Below, one piece after another: positions 37,796-46,476 of a stretch of 64,000 nucleotides of DNA. Within the stretch, counting starts at the first letter, position 1; every line of letters begins with the position of its first letter. Both the position numbers and the translations under genes were made by a program. The DNA comes from Curtobacterium pusillum (GTDB taxonomy: Bacteria > Actinomycetota > Actinomycetes > Actinomycetales > Microbacteriaceae), in NCBI RefSeq assembly GCF_007673235.1, contig NZ_VDZH01000004.1, positions 186,001 to 250,000 of the forward strand, read 5' to 3'. Below the pieces are notes generated by a model. It worked only from the letters and a program-made list of their open reading frames with translations, was not told where the DNA came from and made no database searches.

Positions 37796-38695
37796 TCAGT
37801 GGTACGTCGCGGCCTGCCCGTAGAGCTTCTGCGTCATGGCGGAGACGTAGGCGGACTCGTCGCCTCCCGGCAGGTTGTACGTCATGAACACGCCGTAGCC
37901 GTCCTGCACGGTGCGCTGAGCGAGTGACACCGCGGTGGACTGCGCCGTGTTCTGGATGTCGACCGCGGCCGGGGACAGCGCGCTCTTGCCGAGGCCCGGG
38001 ATCGACGGCGCCGAGTACGAGCCGTAGTACGGGTTCCATGCGTAGTTCAGCTTCGCGCCGATGGTGCTGCTCGACGACGACAGCGAGGACGCCGCCGGCC
38101 CGATGTTGTAGAACGACAGCAGCTTCGAGGGCATCTGGGCCCGCAGCGCCGTGATGAGCCAACCGATCGACTGCTGGTTCGGCTGCGGGGTGCCGTTCGT
38201 GCCGTAGTCGGCGTACTCGTCGTCGAGGTCCACCCCGTCGAGCCCGTACTTCGTGACGGTCGCGGTGACCTGCGACGCGAAGTCCTGCGCAGCCGCCTGG
38301 GTCGGGAAGTTGGCGATGCCGGCGCCCTGGTGGTTGCCGAGGATCGACAGCGAGACCTTGATCCCCTTCGCCTGCAGGGGCTTGATCTGGGTGGCCGCGG
38401 CGTCGAGCGTCGCCTGCACCTTGTCGTTGTTGTACAGGACGGCCTTCGAGCCGTTCCAGTTGATGTTGGCGGCGAAGATGATCGCGACGTCGAACGCGTT
38501 CGCGCCGTTCGCCAGCTGGTAGCGGCCGACGTTGGCGAGCTGGTCGTTGTTGACCTCGACGTACGCGATGCTCGTCGGACCGGACTTGGTGGCAGCGGTC
38601 GCAGCCGGGGCTGCGGTCGCTGCGGACGGCACGAGCGGTGCCGCCACCATCGCGGCGATGGCCGCCACGATCCCGAACTTCATGGACTTCTTCAT
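37796..38695 (-). CDS. Secreted endo-beta-N-acetylglucosaminidase (Endo H type, GH18)
   Basis: A 299-residue exported enzyme. The Sec signal (residues 1-29) ends at ATA before APAATA. The GH18 catalytic motif DGVDLDDE has the Endo H acid pair D158 and E160, and the surrounding EYADYGTNGT, LYNIGPAAS-like (FYNIGPAASSL), YAWNPYYG and GYGVFMTYNL motifs match Streptomyces Endo H closely as remembered. The enzyme cuts between the two GlcNAc residues of high-mannose N-glycans. It is the last gene of the mannosidase and ABC operon. GAGGAG precedes the ATG. Confidence 0.92.
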   Translation of the reverse strand: MKKSMKFGIVAAIAAMVAAPLVPSAATAAPAATAATKSGPTSIAYVEVNNDQLANVGRYQLANGANAFDVAIIFAANINWNGSKAVLYNNDKVQATLDAAATQIKPLQAKGIKVSLSILGNHQGAGIANFPTQAAAQDFASQVTATVTKYGLDGVDLDDEYADYGTNGTPQPNQQSIGWLITALRAQMPSKLLSFYNIGPAASSLSSSSSTIGAKLNYAWNPYYGSYSAPSIPGLGKSALSPAAVDIQNTAQSTAVSLAQRTVQDGYGVFMTYNLPGGDESAYVSAMTQKLYGQAATYH

Positions 38696-38780
38696 GACAC
38701 TCCTCTTCGAGTGATGAACCGGCCGGCGGTCGCCGACCGGGAGCCGCCGCCGGGACACCCGAAGTCCCGGCGGCGGGGTC

Positions 38781-41780
38781 TCAGGCGCGCGAGTACCGGA
38801 AGGTCCGGACCTCGTACGCGTCGACGGCGAACGACGACGCATCCGTGTCGGTCGACGGTTCCTCGAGCAGGGTGACCTCGGTGACGGGACCGAACGGCCC
38901 CTCGACCGAGATCCGACCGGTGCCGCGGCGTCCGCTCGGCTCGTAGACCCGCACGATCAGGTCGCCCGACCGGTCGTCGGCCAGCTTCACGCTCGACAGC
39001 ACGACGTCGCCGGACACCTGCACGAGCGGGTCGAACCCGTGGTCACCCGTCACGGTGCGCGGACCGGCGTTCATGACCACACCGGCCGCCGTCGCTCCGA
39101 GCTGGTCGGTGCCGATCACGATGCCGTACCGGTGTGTCTGCACGCCCTGGTCGGTCTCGGGGTCGGGGAACCGCGGCGCCCGCAGCAGCGAGAGCCGCAC
39201 CGTCGTGGTGACGTGTCCGTCGACGGCGTCGCGGGTGGTGTCGAACCCGTGGATCGAGTCGTTCACGAGCGCGACCCCGAAGCCCGGCTCCGAGACGAGG
39301 ACGTAGCGGTGCATGGACGTCTCGAACTTCGCGGCCTCCCACGAGGTGTTCGTGTGCGTCACCCGCTTCTGCGCCCCGAACTGCGTCTCGGCGACGGTGT
39401 GCTCGGCGCGGACGTCGAGCGGGAACGCGACCTTGAGGAACTTCTCGGTCTCGTGCCAGTCGGTGGTCTGGTCGAACTCGAGCGTGCGGGAGTCCGGTGC
39501 GAGGAGGATCTCCTGCCGCACGGTCGAGTCGCCGAAGGCCCGCGACACGACGACCCGGGCGACACCGGCGTCGTCGACCGAGGCCTCGAGCGACGAGACG
39601 TCCACCAGGTCCTCGACCCGGTTCCGGTAGTACCGGTCGACGTCCCACGCGTCCCACATGTTCGGGAAGTCCTGGTGCAGCTGCAGCAGGTTGGCCGCCT
39701 GTCCGGCGGCGATCGCCTCGCGCCCGGTGGCCAGGTCGACCGCGCTCGTCACGAGTCCACGACCGTCGACGACGACCCGGACGAGGTCGTTCGCCAGCAC
39801 GTAGCCGCCGTCCTGCTCGGCGAGGGTGACTGCGGTCGCCTCCGGCACGTCCGTCGCCACGATCGCGCCCTGCGCGGGTGCACCGGCCTGGAGGAACGGG
39901 GCCGGGTTGACGACGACCGTCGCGTCGCCGGGGCCGGCCAGTGCCGACAGCGCCGACTCGATCATCGCCGTGAGCGCAGCGGCCGTCTCGGCGTACTTCG
40001 CGACCGCTTCGCGGTGCACCCAGGCGATCGAGGTGCCGGGCAGGATGTCGTGGAACTGCTGCAGCAGGACCTGCTGCCAGAGTGCGTCGAGCTCGTCGTA
40101 GGGGTAGGCGAAGTCGGTGCGTGCAGCGGCGGTCGCGGCCCAGAGCTCGGCCTCGAGGAGCAGCTGCTCGCATCGGCGGTTGCCCTGCTTGGTGCCGTGC
40201 TGGCTCGTCAGGGTCGCACGGTGCAGCTCGAGGTACAGCTCGCCGACCCACACGGGCGGGTCCGGCAGCTCGGCCTTGGCCCGGTCGAAGAACGCGTCGG
40301 GGTGCTCCCAGCGGACCTTGGCACTGCCCTCGAGATCGGCAAGGCGCGCGGCCGTCCCGGTCATCTCGCGGGTGGTGCCGCCGCCGCCGTCACCCCAGCC
40401 GACGGGTGCGATCGACCCGGTGGCGAGTCGGTTCTCGCGGAACTGCCGGGAGGCCTTCGCGACCTCGCTGCCCGACAACCGCGAGTTGTAGGTGTCCATC
40501 GACGGGAAGTGCGAGAACACCCGTGACCCGTCGATGCCCTCCCACAGGAACGTGTGGTGCGGGAACTTGTTCACCTGGTTCCACGAGATCTTCTGCGTGA
40601 AGAACCACTCGAAGCCCGCACGGCGCATGAGCTGCGGCAGGGCCGGCGAGTACCCGAAGCTGTCCGGGAGCCAGACGCCCTTCGGCCGGATGCCGAACTC
40701 CCGCTCGAAGAACCGCTGGCCCTGCGAGAACTGCCGGACGATGCTCTCGCCCGTCGGCATCACGGTGTCGGACTCGACCCACATGCCACCGATCGGCAGG
40801 AACCGGCCGGCCTCGACGGCGGCCGTGACCCGGGCGTACACCTCGGGCCGGTGCTCCTTGATCCACGCGTACTGCTGCGCGCTCGACATGCCGTACAGGA
40901 AGTCGTCGGTCTGGTCGATGAGCTCGGTCATCGTCGAGGTGGTGCGGGCGACCTTGCGGATCGTCTCGCGGACGGGCCAGAGCCAGGCGGAGTCGATGTG
41001 GGCGTGCCCGACGGCGGAGATCGTGTGCGCGGAGGCCTCGGCCGGGGCGGCGAGCACGTCGGCGAGCGCCGCTCGGGCGTCCCCGGCCGTCTCGGCGATG
41101 TGCTGCAGGTCGAGCCGGTCGAGTGCGTCGTCGAGCGCCTGCAGGATGCGCATCCGACGCGGGCCCTCCGGCAGCTCGGCCTGGAGTTCGAGCAGGACGT
41201 CGATGTCGAGGGCGAGTTCGTGCACCTCGGACTCGAACACGGCGAGGTCCATCCGGCGCGAGGTGTACAGGCGCTTGGACGACGAGGTCTGGATGTCGCC
41301 CTCGTGCGTGACGAGGAAGGGGTGGTAGTCGAGCAGGACGGGGTTCGACGCCGCCTCGACGAAGAGCTCGACGGTCTCGCCGCCGACCGCTTCCTCGGCG
41401 ACGAGGACCCACTGGTTCCGGGGGTTGATCGACTTCACCGGGGTGCCGTCCGCGAGGTACACGAGCCCCTCGCACTGGAACCCCGGCATGTTCTTGTCGA
41501 ACCCGAGGTCGATCACGGCCTCGATCCGACGGCCGGCCCACTCGGCCGGCACGGTCCCGGACAGGCGGAACCAGGTCGTGCCCCACGCGGCGCCCCACGT
41601 CGTGCCCACCTCGTACGGCGTGAACTCGAGCGCGAGCCCCTCCGACGGCGGGATCGGCTCCCCCGGCAGCTCGTGCCACGCCGTGTCGAGCGGCGTCGCC
41701 GTCGCGTGCACGGCCGGCAGGATCCGTTCGTCGAGGACGCGTCGCGCCCGGCCGGTGGTGAGGGGGATGTCGTCGTGCAT
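38781..41780 (-). CDS. Alpha-mannosidase, GH38
   Basis: A 999-residue retaining exo-alpha-mannosidase without a signal peptide, so it acts in the cytosol. The zinc site is HAHID at residues 259-263, and the nucleophile is D373 in LPDSFGYSP. An N-terminal beta domain (about 40-160), helical and GH38 middle domains, and a large C-terminal beta-sandwich region are complete. It likely removes alpha-linked mannoses from imported N-glycan fragments. It lies 60 bases after the GH5-like gene and 85 bases before the Endo H gene. Confidence 0.94.
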   Translation of the reverse strand: MHDDIPLTTGRARRVLDERILPAVHATATPLDTAWHELPGEPIPPSEGLALEFTPYEVGTTWGAAWGTTWFRLSGTVPAEWAGRRIEAVIDLGFDKNMPGFQCEGLVYLADGTPVKSINPRNQWVLVAEEAVGGETVELFVEAASNPVLLDYHPFLVTHEGDIQTSSSKRLYTSRRMDLAVFESEVHELALDIDVLLELQAELPEGPRRMRILQALDDALDRLDLQHIAETAGDARAALADVLAAPAEASAHTISAVGHAHIDSAWLWPVRETIRKVARTTSTMTELIDQTDDFLYGMSSAQQYAWIKEHRPEVYARVTAAVEAGRFLPIGGMWVESDTVMPTGESIVRQFSQGQRFFEREFGIRPKGVWLPDSFGYSPALPQLMRRAGFEWFFTQKISWNQVNKFPHHTFLWEGIDGSRVFSHFPSMDTYNSRLSGSEVAKASRQFRENRLATGSIAPVGWGDGGGGTTREMTGTAARLADLEGSAKVRWEHPDAFFDRAKAELPDPPVWVGELYLELHRATLTSQHGTKQGNRRCEQLLLEAELWAATAAARTDFAYPYDELDALWQQVLLQQFHDILPGTSIAWVHREAVAKYAETAAALTAMIESALSALAGPGDATVVVNPAPFLQAGAPAQGAIVATDVPEATAVTLAEQDGGYVLANDLVRVVVDGRGLVTSAVDLATGREAIAAGQAANLLQLHQDFPNMWDAWDVDRYYRNRVEDLVDVSSLEASVDDAGVARVVVSRAFGDSTVRQEILLAPDSRTLEFDQTTDWHETEKFLKVAFPLDVRAEHTVAETQFGAQKRVTHTNTSWEAAKFETSMHRYVLVSEPGFGVALVNDSIHGFDTTRDAVDGHVTTTVRLSLLRAPRFPDPETDQGVQTHRYGIVIGTDQLGATAAGVVMNAGPRTVTGDHGFDPLVQVSGDVVLSSVKLADDRSGDLIVRVYEPSGRRGTGRISVEGPFGPVTEVTLLEEPSTDTDASSFAVDAYEVRTFRYSRA

Positions 41781-41840
41781 GGGGACCTTCCTGGAGGGGA
41801 GGGCCGGCGTCGGTGCCGGCGGGACGGGCGGGTGGTGCGG

Positions 41841-43205
41841 TCAGGCCATCGTCGCCGGGTGGGCGACCGACAGCAGGGCGGTGGCGGCGTCGTCGGGGAC
41901 CTCGATGCACCGGGTGATGCCCCGTGCGGCGAGCAGGGCGTCGTCGCCGACGCGGGAGCGCAGGACGACCTGCGGCCCGCGGCGGTCCGGGGCGCCCTCG
42001 GCGAGTGCGAGCCAGGCGGCGGCGAACCGGCCGCCGGGGGCACTGTCGGCCCGGACTCCGTGCCGGGGTGCGCCGTCCGGTCGCACGTCGTCGAGGACGA
42101 GGGCGGTCGACGGCGGGGCCACCGGGGTGGCGGTGGCGTCGCGGGCCGAGCGGGCGAGTGCTGCGAAGGCCTCACCCGCGGGCTTCAGCCGACCGTCGTT
42201 CGTGAACAGGCCGAGGTCGTACTCGAGCTCCGGGAAGTCCGCGAGGGACCGGGAGACGTCGTGCGAGCACCACCACGTGACCCCGAGCACGTGCTGCGCG
42301 TCGAGGACGTGTCGGATCGTCTGCTCGGTGAACGAGGCGGCGTCGGCGGGGTCGACCACGTTCGTCGGGGCACCGACCTCCTGCAGCCAGTTCGGCCGCG
42401 CGGGGTCACGGTTCCACGCGGCGGCGAGCTGGAGCAGGTACTCGCCGTGCCGGACCGATCCGGGACCGAGTGCGCCGTGCAGCGCCGCCGAGCCGTTGAA
42501 CACCCACGAGTGCGTGACCGTCGCGTCACCGTGGTCCGCCGCGTGCTCCGGGCCGAAGGGCTGCGCGTCGTCGTACCAGGCCGCGTCGTACTGCGCGACG
42601 GTGACCAGCGGCCCTGGACGCGACGCTGTGCCGGACGCGGGCGACGGGGCGGAGTCGCGCCGCGCCTCCAGGCCGTCGCCCAGCCCACGCCGGGCGGCGG
42701 CGACCATCGCCGCCGCCCACGCGTGCCCCTGCTCCGCGGTGGTGTCGTGCGGCGCCGGGTGCGGCGCGTGCGCGAACTGGTTCACCTCGTTGCCGACGGT
42801 GATCCCGAGCAGGTTCGGCTTGTCGGCGACGATCGCCGCGAGCGCCTCGACGTACGCCGCGGTCGACGCGACGACGTCCGGGTCGGTGAACATGTTCCGC
42901 CGGTGCCAGCTCTCCAGCCACGACGGGACGAAGTCGAAGCTCGACAGGTGTCCCTGCAGTGCGTCGACGTTGACGTCGAGCCCGAAGGACCCCGCGATGT
43001 CGACGACCGTCGCGACGTCCCGCAGCGCCGACTGCCGGATGAGCGTCCGGTTGGGCTGCACGACCGGCCACAGCGGGAAGATCCGCACGTGGTCCGCGCC
43101 GAGCGAGGCGATCTGCTCCATGTCCCGCGCCGTGTCCGACGGTGAGAAGTCGAGCCACGAGTGGAACCAGCCGACCGACGGGGTGTGGTTGACGCCGAAG
43201 CGCAT
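41841..43205 (-). CDS. GH5 family beta-mannosidase-like glycosidase (GH5_18 type)
   Basis: A 454-residue cytosolic TIM-barrel glycosidase of clan GH-A. The acid/base Glu is E140 in TVGNEVNQF and the nucleophile is E276 in NWLQEVGAP. The start MRFGVNHTPSVGWFHSW and QGHLSSFDF recall bifidobacterial GH5_18 enzymes, which split Man-beta-1,4-GlcNAc. That is the core left after Endo H and alpha-mannosidase. Residues 176-199 look like an insertion with repeat-derived sequence (GLEARRDS). The start overlaps the permease stop by one base (TGATG). Confidence 0.85.
   Translation of the reverse strand: MRFGVNHTPSVGWFHSWLDFSPSDTARDMEQIASLGADHVRIFPLWPVVQPNRTLIRQSALRDVATVVDIAGSFGLDVNVDALQGHLSSFDFVPSWLESWHRRNMFTDPDVVASTAAYVEALAAIVADKPNLLGITVGNEVNQFAHAPHPAPHDTTAEQGHAWAAAMVAAARRGLGDGLEARRDSAPSPASGTASRPGPLVTVAQYDAAWYDDAQPFGPEHAADHGDATVTHSWVFNGSAALHGALGPGSVRHGEYLLQLAAAWNRDPARPNWLQEVGAPTNVVDPADAASFTEQTIRHVLDAQHVLGVTWWCSHDVSRSLADFPELEYDLGLFTNDGRLKPAGEAFAALARSARDATATPVAPPSTALVLDDVRPDGAPRHGVRADSAPGGRFAAAWLALAEGAPDRRGPQVVLRSRVGDDALLAARGITRCIEVPDDAATALLSVAHPATMA
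42660..42674 (-). repeat. CTGGAGGC repeat inside the GH5-like gene
   Basis: CCGCGCCTCCAGGCC on the plus strand, read as DGLEARR on the coding strand in an extended loop of the TIM barrel. Confidence 0.75.
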
Positions 43206-44170
43206 CAGCCCTTCACCCCGCCCTCTTCGACGCCCTTGAAGAAGAAGCGCTGCAGGATCGCGAAGATCACGGCGATCGGGATGAACGCGATCATCGTGCC
43301 CGCGGCGATCATGCGCTGGTCGGTCGCGAACGTGCCCTGCAGGTACTGCAGGCCGACGGTCAGGGTCAGCTTGTCCGGGGACTGCAGCACGATGAGCGGC
43401 CAGAGGAAGTCGTCCCATGCTCCGATGAACGAGAAGATCGCGATGACGGCGATGGTCCCCTGCACGGCGGGCAGGGAAATGTACCGGAGCCGTTGCAGGG
43501 CGTTCGCGCCGTCCATCACGGCGGCCTGGTCGATCTCCTCCGGGATCTGCCGGAACGCGTTGAACATCAGCAGGACGTTGAGCGCCGCGATCATCCCGGG
43601 GAGCGCGACGCCGACGAGGGAGTCGGCGAGGCCGAGGTCCTTCACGGTGACGAACTGGGAGATGATCGTCGCCTCGCCCGGCAGCACCAGGGTCGCCAGG
43701 AAGAGGCCGAGCACCGCCTTGCGGAACCGCCACTGCAGCCGCGCGAGCGCGAAGCCGGCGAGGGTCGCGAACAGGATGTTCCCGAGCACGTCGATCGCGG
43801 CGACGACGAGGGAGTTGCCGATGTACCCGAACACCGGGATCGCCTCGCCGACCCGGAGGTAGTTGCCGAACGTCGGCTGCGTCGGGATGAACGACGGGTT
43901 CGCCGTGTAGATGTCCTCACCGGTGCCCTTGAGCGAGGTGGACAGCTGCCAGAGGAACGGGCCGATCGTGATGAAGAGCACTACGACGAGCAGGACGTAG
44001 CGGAGCACCTTCTCGCGGGTGGACATGACGCCCCACGCGGCTCGGCGCCGCTTGCGGGGCGGTCTGGAGGCACGGCCCGCGTCCGTCGCGCCGGCCACGT
44101 CCGGCGCGGGTGCGGCTGCGCCGGCGGCGCCCCTGAGGGCGGGTTCGGTGGTCGAGGTCGTGTTGGTCAC
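43205..44170 (-). CDS. Carbohydrate ABC transporter permease (MalG/UgpE type)
   Basis: A 321-residue permease with six membrane helices. The EAA loop is EIDQAAVMDGANALQRLRYI, and FKGVEEGGVKG closes the C-terminus as in CUT1-family MalG proteins. The first 45 residues are an Ala/Pro-rich cytosolic tail with RASRPPRKRRR, part of it coded by a CTGGAGGC repeat. The GTG start overlaps the first permease by 4 bases. It works with the binding protein and MalF-type permease; the ATPase is not in the window, as is common for CUT1 systems that share MsiK. Confidence 0.92.
   Translation of the reverse strand: MTNTTSTTEPALRGAAGAAAPAPDVAGATDAGRASRPPRKRRRAAWGVMSTREKVLRYVLLVVVLFITIGPFLWQLSTSLKGTGEDIYTANPSFIPTQPTFGNYLRVGEAIPVFGYIGNSLVVAAIDVLGNILFATLAGFALARLQWRFRKAVLGLFLATLVLPGEATIISQFVTVKDLGLADSLVGVALPGMIAALNVLLMFNAFRQIPEEIDQAAVMDGANALQRLRYISLPAVQGTIAVIAIFSFIGAWDDFLWPLIVLQSPDKLTLTVGLQYLQGTFATDQRMIAAGTMIAFIPIAVIFAILQRFFFKGVEEGGVKG
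44061..44075 (+). repeat. CTGGAGGC repeat in the MalG-type permease N-terminus
   Basis: GGTCTGGAGGCACGG, antisense to the codons for RASRP. The right flank CCCGCGTCCGTC resembles the flank of the copy at 7867-7881. Confidence 0.75.
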
Positions 44171-45045
44171 TTGTCCGCCTTGCTGTTCATCCGGGCGAGG
44201 GCGAGCATCGGGATGAGCGTCACGACGAAGAGCAGGAGGCTCAGGGCGGACGCGTAGCCGAGGTTGCCGGTGAAGCCACGGGCGTACTGCTGGATGAGCA
44301 TCACGAGCGAGTTGTCCTGCCCGCCCGGTCCGCCGGTGCCGTTGGTGAGGATGTAGAGCTCGCTGAACACCCGGAGCGCACTCACGCAGACGAGGATGCC
44401 GACGAGCGTCATCGTCCCGCGGACGCCCGGCATGGTGACCGACCAGAACCGGCGGACCGACCCGGCGCCGTCGAGCGCCGCGGCCTCGTGCAGGTCCTTC
44501 CCGACGTTCCCGAGGGCCGCCAGGAAGATGATCATGTAGTACCCGAGGCCCTTCCACACCGTGAGGCTGATCGCGCTGAACACCAGCAGCCACCGGTCGG
44601 TGAGGAACGGGATCGAGCTCTGGACGATCCCGAGGTGCTGCGCCATCTCGTTGATGACCCCGCGGTCGTCGAGGATCCAGTTCCAGATGAGCCCGACGAC
44701 CACGGCGCTGGCGATGACCGGCGTGTAGTACGCGGTGCGGAAGAACGCGATGCCGGGGAGCTTCCGCTCGACGAGCACCGCCATCAGGAGCGGCAGGACC
44801 GTCAGGAGCGGCAGGCACACCGCCATGTAGATGACGCTGTTGAGGAGCGCTTCCCAGACCTGCGGATCGGCGAGCAGCGTCTCGAAGTTCTGCAGGCCCA
44901 CCCACTGACTCACGCCCCCGAGCGGGCTGGCGTTCGTGAACGACAGCCGGACGGTGTTGATCGACGGCCAGAGGCTGAAGGCGAGCAACCAGACGAGCGC
45001 CGGCAGGACGAGCAGCCAGGGCGTGAACCAGCGGTTGGCGCGCAT
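44167..45045 (-). CDS. Carbohydrate ABC transporter permease (MalF/UgpA type)
   Basis: A 292-residue permease with six helices. The EAA loop DLHEAAALDGAGSVRRFWSV is complete, and YYTPVIASAVVVGLIW marks the CUT1 family. Its ATG overlaps the binding-protein stop by one base, and its stop overlaps the next permease. Together with the adjacent proteins it probably imports mannose-rich oligosaccharides released by the Endo H-type enzyme. Confidence 0.92.
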   Translation of the reverse strand: MRANRWFTPWLLVLPALVWLLAFSLWPSINTVRLSFTNASPLGGVSQWVGLQNFETLLADPQVWEALLNSVIYMAVCLPLLTVLPLLMAVLVERKLPGIAFFRTAYYTPVIASAVVVGLIWNWILDDRGVINEMAQHLGIVQSSIPFLTDRWLLVFSAISLTVWKGLGYYMIIFLAALGNVGKDLHEAAALDGAGSVRRFWSVTMPGVRGTMTLVGILVCVSALRVFSELYILTNGTGGPGGQDNSLVMLIQQYARGFTGNLGYASALSLLLFVVTLIPMLALARMNSKADK

Positions 45046-46343
45046 CAGCTGTTCGCCAGCAGGCTGTTCATCTTGGTCTGCGCGGTCTGCAGGGCCTTCT
45101 CGGGGGTGGTGCCGCCCTTCATCGCCAGCGCGATCTGCTGGTCGAGGAAGTCCGTCATCGCCGAGTTCGCCTCGACCGGGTTGAGGTTCTTCGCGGTCTT
45201 CAGGGCGTCGTTCGCGAGCACGCGGGCCTTCGCCTCGACGGTGCCGTCGTCCTTCGAGAAGTACGGGTCGGACTGCGACGAGGTGGTCGACGGGAAGATG
45301 TTGACCAGGTGTGCGAAGGCCTCCTGGTTCTTCGCGTTCGTCATGAAGGCGGCGAGGGCCTCGGCGGTGGCGATGTGCTTGCTCTTCGCGCTGACGCTCA
45401 GGCCCTGGACGTACAGCGGCGGGTTGTCGAGTGCCGACGAGACGATGATGTTGCCCTTGAGCGACGGGTTGTTCTTCTCGAAGTCGCTGATCGCGGTGGC
45501 GCCGCCGGTGGTCCAGGCGACCTTGCCCTGCGTGAACAGGGTGGAGTTGCCGAGGTAGTCCGTGTTCAGGACCGACGAGGGCATGAGGCCCTCCTTGTAG
45601 GCCTTCGCGTACTTCGCGATGAGGTCCGCGGCCTTCGACGAGTTCGCGAAGGTGAACTTCGTGCCCTGGTCGTTGATGATCTTCACGCCGGCGAGCGAGA
45701 AGTCCGACAGGCCGGGCTTGCGGCTCATCAGGTAGTCGTCCGGGCACTTCTGGTGCATGGTCTCGGCCTGCGTGAACAGCTCGTCGGTGGTCTTCGGCGG
45801 GTTCGCGGGGTCGAGGCCGCACTTCTGGAACATCGTCTTGTTCCAGTAGTCGACGTCGGTGTTGAGGTACCAGGGGTACCCGAAGGTGCCGTCGACGCCC
45901 TTGTAGTCGTACGCCGCCAGCGCGCCCTTGACGTAGGTGTTCGAGAGCTTCGAGTCGTCCTTCGCGACGTCTTGCAGGAAGCCGCGCTTCGCGAGGGGCA
46001 GGGCGATGTCCGGCGGTAGGTTGATCACGTCGGGCAGGGAGTTCGAGGACGCCTGGCTGAGGACCTTGTCGGCGTACCCGTCGCCGGGCTGGTCGACGAG
46101 CTTCACCTTCGCGTCCGGGTACTTCTTCTCGAAGTCCTTGATCACGCCGTTGAGGTAGTCCGTGTAGGTCGGGGTCAGTGCCCAGGTCTGGAGGGTGATG
46201 GACCCCTCGACCTTCCCGCTCCCGCCGTCGCTGCCCGAGGCGTTGCCGCCGCTCGAGCACGCGGTCAGTGCGAGGGCCGTGACGGCCGCTCCGGCGAGGA
46301 GCGCCACGGCGCGTCCCGTCGTCCTGCGTGTGGTGTTCTTCAT
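45045..46343 (-). CDS. Carbohydrate ABC transporter substrate-binding lipoprotein
   Basis: A 432-residue family 1 solute-binding protein. The lipoprotein signal ends at LALTAC, with Cys-29 lipidated. A Ser/Gly linker follows, then a two-lobe sugar-binding body with typical SBP_bac motifs (KYPDAKVKLVDQPG, FTQGKVAWTTGG). It is the first gene of the six-gene operon running to the Endo H gene. A predicted promoter and two operator-like palindromes precede it. Confidence 0.92.
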   Translation of the reverse strand: MKNTTRRTTGRAVALLAGAAVTALALTACSSGGNASGSDGGSGKVEGSITLQTWALTPTYTDYLNGVIKDFEKKYPDAKVKLVDQPGDGYADKVLSQASSNSLPDVINLPPDIALPLAKRGFLQDVAKDDSKLSNTYVKGALAAYDYKGVDGTFGYPWYLNTDVDYWNKTMFQKCGLDPANPPKTTDELFTQAETMHQKCPDDYLMSRKPGLSDFSLAGVKIINDQGTKFTFANSSKAADLIAKYAKAYKEGLMPSSVLNTDYLGNSTLFTQGKVAWTTGGATAISDFEKNNPSLKGNIIVSSALDNPPLYVQGLSVSAKSKHIATAEALAAFMTNAKNQEAFAHLVNIFPSTTSSQSDPYFSKDDGTVEAKARVLANDALKTAKNLNPVEANSAMTDFLDQQIALAMKGGTTPEKALQTAQTKMNSLLANS

Positions 46344-46399
46344 CGCTCGTGACTCCTTCGTCGTGCGACGGCTGCTGCTTCCTCGCGCTGCCGATGATG

Positions 46400-46476
46400 C
46401 TGAACCGGTTCAGTTCCCGTTGCCGAACCGGTCGAATGCAGCGATGTTTGCGAACTAAAGCGCTATAGTCAAGCCC
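46400..46476. promoter_or_regulatory. Divergent promoters and LacI operators of the N-glycan locus
   Basis: CTGAACCGGTTCAG (46400-46413) is a perfect 14-bp palindrome, and CCGAACCGGTCGAA (46423-46436) is a related second site. On the minus strand TTGACT (46472-46467), a 17-base spacer and AAACAT (46449-46444) form a promoter for the binding-protein operon, with both operators at or just after its start. On the plus strand TATAGT (46464-46469) serves lacI, giving a nearly leaderless message at GTG 46477. Confidence 0.8.

Noticed and set aside
39885-39900. CCTGGAGGAACGG in the GH38 gene as another repeat copy
   Set aside because: It lacks the GGCRCGG part and is explained by ordinary codon use.
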